Notes: generated from the sequence alone by a model not told the origin. Shown: positions 25,000 to 34,661, counted from the stretch's first letter. The stretch: 48,261 bases of DNA from Alcanivorax sp. (GCF_014762765.1 NZ_JABURH010000129.1:1-48261), one strand, 5' to 3'. Translations and numbers: made by a program.

Positions 25000-26154
25000 A
25001 TGCACATTGAAACCCAGGCCGAACTGCTCAAACTCAGCCGCCTGCTGGAAACCGACGAGACAAACCTGGCCTTTCTGGATGGTCAGGACCTGACCGCCAT
25101 TGCCAACTTCCGCAGTGCCGTCTCCGGCTTCTTCTACGAACAGCACCAGGACAGCTACCAGCGCCTGGCCGGCATCAGCAAACTGGTTCCCACCGGTGCC
25201 AGCGCCAAGCTGGCCACCACCGTACTGGGCTCCGTGCTCGCCGCCGGCATTGCCTCCGAGCTGCCCCCCGAACGCGCCATCAAGCTGGCCGACAAACTGC
25301 CGGAAGACTTTCTCGCCAAGCTGTGCATCCACCTTGAGCCCAAATACTCCCGGGATCTGCTGGCGGCCATGCCCGACAAGATTGTCGCCTCCGTGGCCAA
25401 AACCCTGCTGTCCATGGGCGAGCACATCACCCTGGCCCGTTTTGTCGCCGTGATTCAGCCGTCTGCCCTGGAAGCCGTCACCCGCAGCATCGACGACGGC
25501 GAAGCCATGGTGAAGATCGCGCTTTACCTGGAAGACAAGAGCAAACTGGACACCGTGCTGGCCTTGCTCAGCGAAGCACAGCAACGGGCCACTCTGAAAG
25601 CCGCCACCGACCATGAACTGTGGCCGGCGGTGCTGTCCCTGAACGGACACCTGAACACCGAACTGCGTGGCCAGATGGGCAACCTGGTAGCCGAGCAGGG
25701 CGAAGCCGTCATCAGTCACATTATCGAAGTGGCCAGCGAACAGCGCCTGTGGACCAACCTGTTGCAGGCGGTGAACGCCATGGACAATCAGCATCAGCAA
25801 ATGGTGGTGAATGTGCCCAAGTTGCGCGAAGCCCCAGTGATGGAAAGCCTGATCAGCACCGTGGCCAGTGAAAACAGCTGGGATGAATTGCTCACCCTCT
25901 TGCCACTGCTGGATCAGGAACACCTGACACCCGCTGTAGACGTGCTAACCCAAAGCCAGCCAGAGGCACTGGGGCAGGCATTGGGCCAGGCCCATGACAG
26001 CAAGCTGTTGGGCCTGTTCGGTCATTTGCCCGACGCGGAGCTGCCCCGAGTGGCCGAGGTACTTAAAAGCCATGCCGCCGAGAACTGGCAGGCTTTCGCG
26101 GCGCGCAACGGCGATGCCCACGAGATCGAGGCGCTGAAGGCACAAATGGCGTAA
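25000..26154 (+). CDS. Helical-repeat protein, 384 residues, function unknown
   Basis: ATG 25000 follows AAGGAG. No signal peptide or membrane helix. The second half shows tandem units of about 43 residues at roughly 201-243, 244-287, 288-331 and a partial unit to 368. Each begins with a small-residue/acidic turn, then often LWxxLL or SWDELL, and ends near a helix with L/V pairs. Residues 85-125 contain LPxxxAxxLAxxLPxxFLAKL-type hairpins shared with the preceding small protein. The fold is likely an alpha-solenoid scaffold. Neighbours are degV upstream and a terminator directly downstream. No function is assigned. Confidence 0.8.
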   Translation: MHIETQAELLKLSRLLETDETNLAFLDGQDLTAIANFRSAVSGFFYEQHQDSYQRLAGISKLVPTGASAKLATTVLGSVLAAGIASELPPERAIKLADKLPEDFLAKLCIHLEPKYSRDLLAAMPDKIVASVAKTLLSMGEHITLARFVAVIQPSALEAVTRSIDDGEAMVKIALYLEDKSKLDTVLALLSEAQQRATLKAATDHELWPAVLSLNGHLNTELRGQMGNLVAEQGEAVISHIIEVASEQRLWTNLLQAVNAMDNQHQQMVVNVPKLREAPVMESLISTVASENSWDELLTLLPLLDQEHLTPAVDVLTQSQPEALGQALGQAHDSKLLGLFGHLPDAELPRVAEVLKSHAAENWQAFAARNGDAHEIEALKAQMA

Positions 26155-26160
26155 CAAAAA

Positions 26161-26189
26161 ATGCCGGGCACTGACCCGGCATTTTTTTA
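26161..26189. terminator. Bidirectional terminator
   Basis: ATGCCGGG (26161-26168) and CCCGGCAT (26175-26182) with a 6-nt loop, flanked by A6 on the left and T6-A-T on the right. It ends the helical-repeat gene rightward; its right edge supplies the stop codon of the leftward GFA gene. Confidence 0.9.
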
Positions 26190-26585
26190 TTCCGCACCTT
26201 CAGGATACTGCGGCAACCCATCATCAATGGCCCACCAGTTGCAGGCCGAATCCGTATAGATATGAAACGCGGGCCGTGTCGCCAGCGGCTCATTCAACAG
26301 CCCCGCCCGAATGCGCAACACACCGGGCTTGCGTTCATGGCAACTGTAAATCGGCGAACCGCACTCGCGGCAGAACACCCGCTGCTTGCCCGGCGAGGAC
26401 GCATAGCTTTTCAGTAATGCCTCACCCCGTACCCAATGCAGCTTGCCGGTTTCCACGGGAATATTGGTAACCAGCGCAGTGCCCTGGGCCTTGCGGCATT
26501 GCTGGCAGTGACAGACCTGAATCGGTGCCAGCTCACCGGCGATTTCAAAGGTCACACCACCACAGAGACAACTTCCTGTGTACAT
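26187..26585 (-). CDS. GFA-fold (glutathione-dependent formaldehyde-activating-like) protein
   Basis: A 132-residue zinc protein of the GFA/CENP-V superfamily. Zinc ligands are visible as C6 and C8 (GSCLCGGV), C25, C27 and C30 (CHCQQC), and C72 and C75 (FCREC). The namesake, Gfa of Paracoccus, was proposed to speed formation of S-hydroxymethylglutathione, although that activity is debated and most family members have unknown substrates. Here it lies 1.3 kb from glutathione-dependent formaldehyde dehydrogenase, which supports a formaldehyde link. Its stop codon lies in the terminator. Confidence 0.85.
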   Translation of the reverse strand: MYTGSCLCGGVTFEIAGELAPIQVCHCQQCRKAQGTALVTNIPVETGKLHWVRGEALLKSYASSPGKQRVFCRECGSPIYSCHERKPGVLRIRAGLLNEPLATRPAFHIYTDSACNWWAIDDGLPQYPEGAE

Positions 26586-26603
26586 ATCCGCTCCGTTTTA
26601 TTG

Positions 26604-26764
26604 CTGTAGGAGCTCCTCTTGAGGGGCGAACCGCGCTTGCGCGGAAATTGCCCGCAGGGCGATCAGACCTTCCTGAGCTCGACAGAGCCATCCAGAATAG
26701 ATTGCTACCTGCTCGACTCATCCATTGCATCGCACTTCGCCCCTCAAGAGGAGCTCCTACAGCA
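26604..26764. repeat. REP-like palindrome pair R2
   Basis: Perfect 28-bp inverted arms: GCTGTAGGAGCTCCTC... at 26604-26631 and its complement at 26736-26763. The interior of about 100 bp holds a GCGCTTGCGC stem and GCCCGCAGGGC, also seen in R1. Lies between the GFA gene and the lysR 3' end. Confidence 0.88.
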
Positions 26765-26854
26765 GAAAAATTTGCCGGAAATGAATCCCAAGCCTGGATC
26801 AGGACTCCCAATCGTACCTCCAGCGACGCTCCTGCCAAAAGGTATCCGCGCCTT

Positions 26855-27727
26855 TCAACGCACCATACCCTCCACCAGAAAATCCACAAACTGGCGCACC
26901 TTCGGCGACAGGTGACGGTGGCGGGGATAGACCACCCAGACCGCAGTGTGACTGCAGGCATACTGATCCAGCACGGAAATCAGCCGCCCCCGATGCAGAT
27001 CATCTTCCACGTAATAATCCGGCAGCTGCACCAGCCCCAGGCCCTTGCGAGCCGCATCCAGCAGGGCCACGCCGGAATTGCCCTTCCAGTTGCCCTGCAC
27101 TTTCCATTGCCGATGCTGGCCGTCCACATCCACCGCCCACTGGTCCGCAGAGCCGAGCAGGCAGTTATGCTGATTCAGTTCTCCAAGGGTATGGGGCCGG
27201 GCATGGCGCTGGAAATAGTCCACAGAGCCGACAATGTACTCCCGACGCGGGCAGAGTTTGCGGGCGATCAATGACGAGTCCGGCAGTGCCCCGGTACGAA
27301 TCGCCACATCGAAGCCCTCGTCGATGATATCCACCCGCCGGTTGGTAAAATCCAGCTGTATGGACAGTTGCGGGTGGCGGGCCAGAAAGTCGTTCACCAA
27401 CGGCGCGATGTAACGTTCGCCAAAGGTGGTGGCGCAGGTCAGCTTGAGTACCCCGGTGGGCCGTTGCTGGTAGTCGCTGATGGCCGACAGCGCTTCCTGG
27501 AAGCCATCAAACAACTGACCACAATGATCGAAGTAGACCGCCCCCGCATCGGTGAGCTTCAGGCGCCGGGTGGTGCGGTAAAGCAACTGGGTGCCGAGCT
27601 GGGTTTCCAACCGGGACACCAGCCGGCTCACATGGGAGCTGGATACCCCCAGATGCCGGGCGGCGTCCGCGAAGGAGCCCCGACGCACCACTTCCACAAA
27701 GGCTTCAATACGATCCCAGTGCTGCAT
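26855..27727 (-). CDS. LysR-family regulator divergent from adhC
   Basis: A 290-residue LysR regulator from ATG 27727; the open frame extends 43 codons further into the promoter but without similarity. The winged helix is at residues 1-60 (FVEVVRRGSFADAARHLGVSS then SHVSRLVSRLE). The effector domain starts near 90 with GVLKLTCATTFGERYIAPL and resembles the CrgA/DsdC-like group common in proteobacteria. It shares a 141-bp gap with adhC, so it is the natural candidate to control the formaldehyde genes and itself, possibly in response to aldehyde or glutathione adduct. Confidence 0.9.
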   Translation of the reverse strand: MQHWDRIEAFVEVVRRGSFADAARHLGVSSSHVSRLVSRLETQLGTQLLYRTTRRLKLTDAGAVYFDHCGQLFDGFQEALSAISDYQQRPTGVLKLTCATTFGERYIAPLVNDFLARHPQLSIQLDFTNRRVDIIDEGFDVAIRTGALPDSSLIARKLCPRREYIVGSVDYFQRHARPHTLGELNQHNCLLGSADQWAVDVDGQHRQWKVQGNWKGNSGVALLDAARKGLGLVQLPDYYVEDDLHRGRLISVLDQYACSHTAVWVVYPRHRHLSPKVRQFVDFLVEGMVR

Positions 27728-28978
<1,251 letters not shown>

Positions 28979-28994
28979 GGCGTACTAATTCCGA

Positions 28995-29078
28995 CTGTAG
29001 GAGCACCTCTTGAGGTGCGAATCTACTTGCGCAAGACCTTGCCAGGCAAGGTTCGCACCTCAAGAGGTGCTCCTACAG
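28995..29078. repeat. REP-like palindrome pair R3
   Basis: Perfect 27-bp arms (CTGTAGGAGCACCTC... 28995-29021; complement 29052-29078) around a 30-nt centre holding CTTGCGCAAG and CTTGCCAGGCAAG stems. It sits in the 123-bp gap between adhC and fghA, 16 bp after one stop and 23 bp before the next start, and would form a long hairpin in the shared mRNA. Confidence 0.92.
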
Positions 29079-29101
29079 CGGCTTCGTAGAAAGGTTGAAT
29101 C

Positions 29102-29947
29102 ATGTCTGATATCGAACTGGTTTCTGCCACCAAATCCTTTGGCGGCTGGTTGAAGCGCTACCGGCATCGCAGCCAGGTGCTCAACTGCGAAATGATCTTT
29201 GCCATTTATCTGCCACCGGCCGCAGAAGAAAACACTGTGCCACTGCTGTGGTGGCTGTCCGGCCTGACCTGCACCGATGAAAACTTCATGCAGAAAGCTG
29301 GCGCCCAGCGCACTGCTGCAGAGCTGGGCCTGGCCATTGTCTGCCCGGATACCAGTCCGCGCGGCACCGACCTGCCCGGCGAGCACGACAGCTATGATTT
29401 CGGCTCCGGCGCCGGCTTCTATGTGAACGCCACCCGCGCCCCCTGGAGCCAGCATTACCGCATGTACGACTACGTAACCTATGAGTTGCCGGCATTACTG
29501 CGTGCCCACTTCCCGCTCAACGGTCGCGAAGCCATCAGCGGCCATTCCATGGGCGGCCATGGCGCGCTGATTTGTACCCTGAAAAACCCGGGCCGCTACA
29601 CTTCTGTCTCTGCTTTCGCACCGATCAGTAACCCGATGCAATGCCCCTGGGGCGAGAAGGCGCTGGACGGTTATCTGGGCGACAACCGGGAAAGCTGGAA
29701 AGCCTGGGATGCCTGCGAGCTGATCAAGGCCAACGGCAGCTCCCTGGCCTTGATGGTGGATCAGGGCGATGCGGATAACTTCTACCGGGATGGGCAATTA
29801 CAACCTGAAGCGCTCAGCGCCGCCTGCGAAGAAGCCGGGGTACCGATCACCCTGCGTATGCAACCTGGTTACGACCACTCCTATTTCTTTATCGCCAGCT
29901 TTATTGACGATCATCTGAAGTATCACTTTCACCACCTGACGCAATAA
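29102..29947 (+). CDS. fghA: S-formylglutathione hydrolase
   Basis: Esterase-D-family serine hydrolase that releases formate and glutathione from S-formylglutathione. It has 281 residues. The nucleophile is S149 in SGHSMGGHGAL, the Asp lies in MVDQGDADNF near 225 and the His in GYDHSYFF near 260. The N-terminal LWWLSGLTCTDENF is the conserved oxyanion region. Also called frmB. It acts directly after AdhC. The Shine-Dalgarno is AGAAAGG, at the edge of the REP pair. Confidence 0.95.
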   Translation: MSDIELVSATKSFGGWLKRYRHRSQVLNCEMIFAIYLPPAAEENTVPLLWWLSGLTCTDENFMQKAGAQRTAAELGLAIVCPDTSPRGTDLPGEHDSYDFGSGAGFYVNATRAPWSQHYRMYDYVTYELPALLRAHFPLNGREAISGHSMGGHGALICTLKNPGRYTSVSAFAPISNPMQCPWGEKALDGYLGDNRESWKAWDACELIKANGSSLALMVDQGDADNFYRDGQLQPEALSAACEEAGVPITLRMQPGYDHSYFFIASFIDDHLKYHFHHLTQ

Positions 29948-29975
29948 ACCCTTGCTGGTCGATCGCTATCAAACA

Positions 29976-30059
29976 GGCAGGGTGCACTGAGCCGAAGGCG
30001 GACTGTACCGATTCGGTGGGATGATGGCGCAGGTCGCCTTCGGCTCAGTGCACCCTGCC
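29976..30059. repeat. Perfect 25-bp inverted repeat after fghA
   Basis: GGCAGGGTGCACTGAGCCGA(+AGGCG) at 29976-30000 is repeated inverted without mismatch at 30035-30059, around a 34-nt centre. It lies between the convergent fghA and gst genes. The sequence differs from the GTAGGAGC and GTTGCAAGTT families, so it is a third repeat class. It could serve as a two-way transcription barrier, though it lacks a T-run. Confidence 0.88.
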
Positions 30060-30085
30060 CCTCGGTCATCCTGCGTTATGAATTA

Positions 30086-30688
30086 TCAAGCCTCCATAGA
30101 CACGTAGCCCGGCTGTTGTTCAATCCGTTCCAACCAGGCCCGAATCGCCGGATAATCCTCCAGCGAAAAACCACCCTGCCCGGCCACATGGGTATAGGCA
30201 TACAAGGCAATGTCGGCAATGGAATAATCACTACCGACAAAGAAGTTCCGACCTGACAAATGGCTTTCCATGACTCGCAGGGCGTCGTGCCCCTTTTGCT
30301 GCTTTTCCACCAAGGCCTCGGCGTACTTTTCCCTTTCTCCCAGCACATGAATCCAGTAGCGGGAAGTCGCGATATTGGGCTCGTGGTTATACTGCTCGAA
30401 GAACATCCACTGCAGAGCCTGAGCCTGCTGGAAATCATCTTCCGGCATCAACTTGCTGTCTTTTCCCAGATACCAGAGTGCCGCATTGGATTCCGGCAAC
30501 ACCTTGTTATCCGGTGTTACCAGCACCGGGATACGGCCATTGGGATTGATGGCGAGAAAATCAGTGGCGCGGGTTTCCCCACGAGTAATATCCTTTTCGA
30601 TACGGCGAAAGGAAATCCCCAGCTGGGCCATGGCCAGCCGCAGCTTGTAGCAATTGCCGGACGAGGAAAACTCATAAAGTGTGAACAT
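30086..30688 (-). CDS. Glutathione S-transferase family protein
   Basis: A 200-residue soluble GST from ATG 30688 (a GTG directly before it would add one residue; AAGGA lies upstream). The N-terminal thioredoxin-fold domain has SSGNCYKLRLAMAQLG near 9-24, the cis-Pro in NGRIPVLV near 50 and PESNAALWYLG near 66 for glutathione binding. The C-terminal helical domain contains the N-capping motif VGSDYSIADIALYAY near 152. The substrate is not evident; its place beside the formaldehyde genes suggests electrophile detoxification. Convergent with fghA. Confidence 0.9.
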   Translation of the reverse strand: MFTLYEFSSSGNCYKLRLAMAQLGISFRRIEKDITRGETRATDFLAINPNGRIPVLVTPDNKVLPESNAALWYLGKDSKLMPEDDFQQAQALQWMFFEQYNHEPNIATSRYWIHVLGEREKYAEALVEKQQKGHDALRVMESHLSGRNFFVGSDYSIADIALYAYTHVAGQGGFSLEDYPAIRAWLERIEQQPGYVSMEA

Positions 30689-30716
30689 CACTTATCCTTG
30701 TGAAAGAGAAAAACGA

Positions 30717-31166
30717 TTACCGGTATATTCTTTCAAACCCCTCGGCGCTGAAACCATTCATTCGCCGTTTACCCACCACAATCACCGGCACGCCTTTTCC
30801 TTCCAATTCCTCAAAGCGTTTCCGGGCTTTTGGGTCGTTATCAATATCGTATTCGGTAAAGGGAATATTATTGTCGTTGAAGTAGCGACGGGCTTTTTTA
30901 CAGACCCCACACCACTGGGTGGCATACATGACCACCTTGCCACCACGCGCTGCCGGCTCCGGCACACCTTTACCCAGACTTTCGTAGCTCACGCTCTCGA
31001 ATGTATTGATGCGGACGTTGACGGCTTGTGCCCGGTCGTTGTCGGCAGGCTTGTCACCAAAATGGACACGCCCCTGCGCATCGGTCCAGGTGTAGATCTC
31101 AGCACAGGCCTGTCCCGCCAACAACGTGGCACCGGCAAACAGCAGTAACGCTATGCATCCTTTCAT
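30717..31166 (-). CDS. Exported DUF4124-glutaredoxin fusion protein
   Basis: 149 residues. Signal peptide 1-22 (MKGCIALLLFAGATLLAGQACA), then a DUF4124-type domain with EIYTWTDAQGRVHFGDKPA at 23-41. From about 77 a glutaredoxin fold follows, with VVMYATQWCGVCKKARRYF (CGVC active site) and the cis-Pro loop GVPVIVVGKRRM. It is therefore a probable periplasmic thiol-disulfide protein. The Shine-Dalgarno GGAGGGGG precedes ATG 31166. It lies 28 bp upstream of the gst gene on the same strand, so the two are likely an operon. The redox partner is unknown. Confidence 0.88.
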   Translation of the reverse strand: MKGCIALLLFAGATLLAGQACAEIYTWTDAQGRVHFGDKPADNDRAQAVNVRINTFESVSYESLGKGVPEPAARGGKVVMYATQWCGVCKKARRYFNDNNIPFTEYDIDNDPKARKRFEELEGKGVPVIVVGKRRMNGFSAEGFERIYR

Positions 31167-31260
31167 AATCCCCCTCCTTTTGCGTGGTCAGCTTACCGTC
31201 AAATTTTCACCCGAGGAACATAGCCAATATTCAAAAAACTCGACCAGCCCGGATAAACGG

Positions 31261-31289
31261 CAAAAAAAAGCCAGGGCACTGCCCTGGCT
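31261..31289 (-). terminator. Terminator of the nitronate monooxygenase gene
   Basis: AGCCAGGGCA and TGCCCTGGCT around one base. Read leftward the stem is followed by eight T, 36 bp after the stop of the gene at 31325. Confidence 0.9.
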
Positions 31290-31324
31290 ATGGCTCGGGA
31301 GAGCGAGACTAAAACCAGGAAGAG

Positions 31325-32305
31325 TCAGTCGTTGATAAACCCCGCAAGGCGCTGATTGATGGTGCCCACGCACTCGCTGATAATGTCATCAATGATTTCC
31401 GCACAGCTGGGGTAGCTGTCGATCAGACCCTGGACCATGCCGGAGGTCCAGATACCTCCGTCGATTTCACCGGAGGTCAGCGCCGCCTTCCCTTTTACAC
31501 CGGCCACCAGATCCACGATGTAATCGAATTTCATCTCCTGGCCTTTTTCGCGCTCAATATCGTTGACCTGGGTGGCCACGGCATTTTTGAACACACGAGC
31601 GGTATTTTTCAGCGGGCGGAAGATCAGGGCTGTATCCAGCTCGGACGCTTCGGCAATGGCACGTTTCATGTTTTCATGCACCGGCGATTCTTTGGAGGCC
31701 AGGAAACGGGTGCCCATGTTGATACCGTCCGCACCCAGAGCCAGACAAGCCGCCATCTGCGCACCAGTGCCAATACCGCCGGACGCCAGCATGGGAATCT
31801 TGATCACCTTGGCCGCTGCCGGCAGCAACACCAGATTGGGGATGTCGTCCTCCCCCGGGTGACCGGCACATTCGAAACCGTCCACGGAGACTGCAGCCAC
31901 ACCCACCTTTTCTGCTTTCAACGCATGGCGCACGGAAGTGCATTTGTGCACCACCTTCACACCGGCGCCTTCGAACAGAGGCATGAAAGGTTCCGGGTTG
32001 CGGCCGGCGGTTTCTACCACGGAGATATTGTTCTCGCAGATCACCCTGGCATATTCCTCGTAGGGCACCGGCTTGATGGTCGGCAGGATGGTCAGGTTGA
32101 CACCGAAGGGCTTGTCGGTCATTTCCTTGCAGCGCTTGATTTCCTTGTCCAGATCTTCCGGAGTGGGCTGGGTCAGGGCAGTGATGATACCCAGACCGCC
32201 GGCGTTGGATACTGCCGCCGCCAGTTCGGCATAGCCCACATTCTGCATGCCGCCCTGCACAATCGGATACTGGATGCCCAGTAATTCGGTAATACGTGTC
32301 TTCAT
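31325..32305 (-). CDS. Nitronate monooxygenase family protein (2-nitropropane dioxygenase-like)
   Basis: A 326-residue TIM-barrel FMN enzyme starting at ATG 32305 (the frame extends 29 codons upstream without similarity). The N-terminus MKTRITELLGIQYPIVQGGMQNVG is characteristic. Further family segments: NAGGLGIITALTQPTP near 40, HKCTSVRHALKAEKVG near 120, DGFECAGHPG near 143 and ASGGIGTGAQMAACLALGADGINMGTRF near 172. Such enzymes oxidise alkyl nitronates or other small carbanions; some close relatives act on enoyl-type substrates, so the substrate is open. Single gene with its own terminator. The 217-bp gap upstream holds no gene. Confidence 0.9.
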   Translation of the reverse strand: MKTRITELLGIQYPIVQGGMQNVGYAELAAAVSNAGGLGIITALTQPTPEDLDKEIKRCKEMTDKPFGVNLTILPTIKPVPYEEYARVICENNISVVETAGRNPEPFMPLFEGAGVKVVHKCTSVRHALKAEKVGVAAVSVDGFECAGHPGEDDIPNLVLLPAAAKVIKIPMLASGGIGTGAQMAACLALGADGINMGTRFLASKESPVHENMKRAIAEASELDTALIFRPLKNTARVFKNAVATQVNDIEREKGQEMKFDYIVDLVAGVKGKAALTSGEIDGGIWTSGMVQGLIDSYPSCAEIIDDIISECVGTINQRLAGFIND

Positions 32306-32522
32306 GAATGGGGTCCCTTTACTGAATTCAGGCCAGCCCCACAGAACATGGTCCACGGAGCGTTTGGATGGCGCCAACGTACTCAAGGCCACTATTTTGC
32401 AGCAATGACAGGAATGTTCACCCCCTCGGGAATTTTGGATAGCACTGGCTCTGGATCAGCCACCAAGCTGCTGTTTTGCAAAGCTTTCCATTTTCATAAA
32501 GGAAAAAACCGTTGGGCATGGA

Positions 32523-33545
32523 TTAGACAGCAATATCGCTTTTGTATGCACTCGCCAAGGCTTTTCTGGCCTTGCCCGGCGAGGAGCCGGTCCAGCGCCG
32601 ATAGGCGCGACTGAAGGCACTGTGCTCGGAAAACCCCAACAACAGTGCGATGTCACCCAGGGTCAGAGAGAGCTCCGCCAGATAATGGCGGGCCAGTTGC
32701 TCACGGGTGCGATCAAGCAGCTCCCGCCAGGTGAGTTGTCGCTCGGCAAGACGTCGCTGCAAGGTGCGCACCGACATGTGCAGCTCTGCAGCCAGGCGCG
32801 GAAGGGTTACCGTCGCCTCCGGCATCAGTCTCACCATTGCCTGCTGCAGGGCCCGGTCGAAACTGTCGGAGTCCGGCAGCGCCAACAACATGGCGCGGGC
32901 CTGGCGATCCAGCAGATTACGCATGCTGGGATCACTGTGTGGCAGCGGCATGGCGAGAAAGTGGATCGGGAAACTGACGCAAGTGTGGGACTGGGCAAAC
33001 ATCACCGGGCAACCAAAGAACGCCTCATAGGCCTGGCAGGCTTCATCCAGTGGCGATGGAAACACGAAGGACACCGATGTCGGTGATGGCGGGTCATCTA
33101 CCAGCCGACGCAGAAAGGTGATCAGCGCAGCGATGGCCACGGTATCCGCCAGCTCGCCCACGGAGTCTTCCGCGGGCCAGCGCACCTGGATCTGCTCCCC
33201 CGCCCCCAACACTTCCACCATGTCCCGACCGTAAAACAGCGTCTCGTACCGCTGATAAGCCTGCATGGCCTCGCCCAGGGTGCGGCAGGTGAGAATCAGG
33301 TAACCGAGCATGCCCACATGACGGGGCTGCACCATGGCGCCGATGGCCAGGCCCGGCGCTACCTGGTCCGGTCGCAGCGACACCGCCTGCTGTAACAGGT
33401 CACGCCACAGCGGCAGGGGCACCAGATCCGCCGGGCTGCGACTGTCCAGCACGGTACGCAGAGCCGGTGCGGGCAGATTTTCGCGGTCGAGCCAGTCCGT
33501 GAGTAGCTGCACCCAGGCTCCGGTCACACGCATGGCTGTGGCCAT
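32523..33545 (-). CDS. AraC-family regulator divergent from the membrane hydroxylase
   Basis: 340 residues from ATG 33545, chosen because GGGAGAGG lies just upstream; an in-frame ATG at 33575 has no such site. The N-terminal part is the Arabinose_bd-like domain of OruR/ArgR-type regulators (GMLGYLILTCRTLGEAMQAYQRYETLF near 80-106). The C-terminal helix-turn-helix pair runs from about 245 (LPRLAAELHMSVRTLQRRLAE and IALLLGFSEHSAFSRAYRRWTGSSPG). Regulators of this kind often control lipid or fatty-acid genes beside them, and the divergent hydroxylase is the obvious candidate target. Confidence 0.9.
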   Translation of the reverse strand: MATAMRVTGAWVQLLTDWLDRENLPAPALRTVLDSRSPADLVPLPLWRDLLQQAVSLRPDQVAPGLAIGAMVQPRHVGMLGYLILTCRTLGEAMQAYQRYETLFYGRDMVEVLGAGEQIQVRWPAEDSVGELADTVAIAALITFLRRLVDDPPSPTSVSFVFPSPLDEACQAYEAFFGCPVMFAQSHTCVSFPIHFLAMPLPHSDPSMRNLLDRQARAMLLALPDSDSFDRALQQAMVRLMPEATVTLPRLAAELHMSVRTLQRRLAERQLTWRELLDRTREQLARHYLAELSLTLGDIALLLGFSEHSAFSRAYRRWTGSSPGKARKALASAYKSDIAV

Positions 33546-33667
33546 GACCCTCTCCCGCCGTTTGTCTGATGGCATATATTGTCAAAAATACGGCATGGAA
33601 CGTCAATACAAACCCGCCCCCCCATCGCACAATGACCCCATCATCAATCACAACGGGAACGGTGCCC

Positions 33668-34600
33668 ATGGCTCTGATGGACTGGTTCAACAGCGTTTGG
33701 CAGAACAGCGGCCTGGCGCCATTGTGGGAAACGGTTGCGCCCTGGCTGGCCCTGGACGAACGGCAACTGATCTTCATGGTGGCCACGCCCTTTTTTATTG
33801 GCGTGTTCCTGTGGGAGTTCCTCAAGATCCGTCACAATGCCGAGCTGGTGGATACCCGGGAATCCATTCGTAATTTCATGCTCGGCGCCGGTTACCAGAC
33901 TACCGAGTTGCTGTTCGCCGGCCTGATCGCCTTCCCGGTATATGCTTTTGCCTATCACCACCGGTTGCTGGATATCGAGCTGACCTGGCTGACCGGCGCC
34001 CTGCTGTGGGTGCTTACCGATTTCTGCTTCTACTGGATGCACCGCACCTCACACCGGGTGCGCTGGTTCTGGGCCGCCCATGTGACCCACCACTCCTCGG
34101 AGCGGATGAACTTTTCCACCGCCATGCGCCAGAACGCCACCAACATCTTCAATGGTGGCTGGTTGTTCTACGTACCGCTGGCCTTTGTCGGCTTCAACCC
34201 GGTGTGGATCGGGGTCTGCTATGCGCTGTCACTGGTCTACCAGTTCTTTATCCACACCACCCTGGTGAAGCGACTGCATCCGGCCATCGAATATGTGTTC
34301 AACACGCCCAGCCACCACCGGGTCCATCATGGTCGCAACCCGGACTATATCGATACCAATTACGGCGGCGTCTTCATCGTCTTCGATCGTCTGTTCGGCA
34401 CCTTTACCCCGGAACGGGACGAGGAACCGGTGGAATACGGCATTACCCGCCCGGTGTACAGCAACAACCTGCTGGTGAACTGGTGCCATGAATACGTGGA
34501 TATGTTCCGCGACATCAAACAACGCGGCCCCATCGGCCAACGGCTGAAACATCTCTGGAAACCACCGGAGTGGGAGAGGGAAGAGAAAAGGGAAAGCTAG
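33668..34600 (+). CDS. Membrane fatty-acid/sterol hydroxylase-superfamily protein
   Basis: 310 residues from ATG 33668, preceded by a weak GGGA; upstream in-frame starts lie in the regulator's promoter. Four or five hydrophobic segments surround the di-iron His clusters HRTSH (125-129), HVTHH (138-142) and HHRVHH (216-221). These define the superfamily of ERG3, C-4 sterol methyl oxidase and alkylglycerol monooxygenase. Bacterial members hydroxylate or desaturate lipids in the inner membrane; the substrate here is unknown. It is divergent from an AraC regulator with about 120 bp between the starts. Confidence 0.88.
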   Translation: MALMDWFNSVWQNSGLAPLWETVAPWLALDERQLIFMVATPFFIGVFLWEFLKIRHNAELVDTRESIRNFMLGAGYQTTELLFAGLIAFPVYAFAYHHRLLDIELTWLTGALLWVLTDFCFYWMHRTSHRVRWFWAAHVTHHSSERMNFSTAMRQNATNIFNGGWLFYVPLAFVGFNPVWIGVCYALSLVYQFFIHTTLVKRLHPAIEYVFNTPSHHRVHHGRNPDYIDTNYGGVFIVFDRLFGTFTPERDEEPVEYGITRPVYSNNLLVNWCHEYVDMFRDIKQRGPIGQRLKHLWKPPEWEREEKRES

Positions 34601-34628
34601 CGGCGGCCTGTTATTGCCGCGATATCGA

Positions 34629-34661
34629 AACAGCGGCGACGCCGTCTATGGGCGGCGCCGC
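34629..34661. terminator. Hairpin between the convergent hydroxylase and small exported-protein genes
   Basis: Imperfect GC-rich stem, AACAGCGGCGACGCCG against GGCGGCGCCGCCGTTGTT, with short T-rich ends on both strands. Its place between convergent genes supports a two-way terminator. Confidence 0.45.

Noticed and set aside
33569-33667. Longer N-terminus for the membrane hydroxylase (start at 33569)
   Set aside because: The extra 33 residues are polar, lie in the divergent promoter region and have no ribosome site; ATG 33668 has one, though weak.
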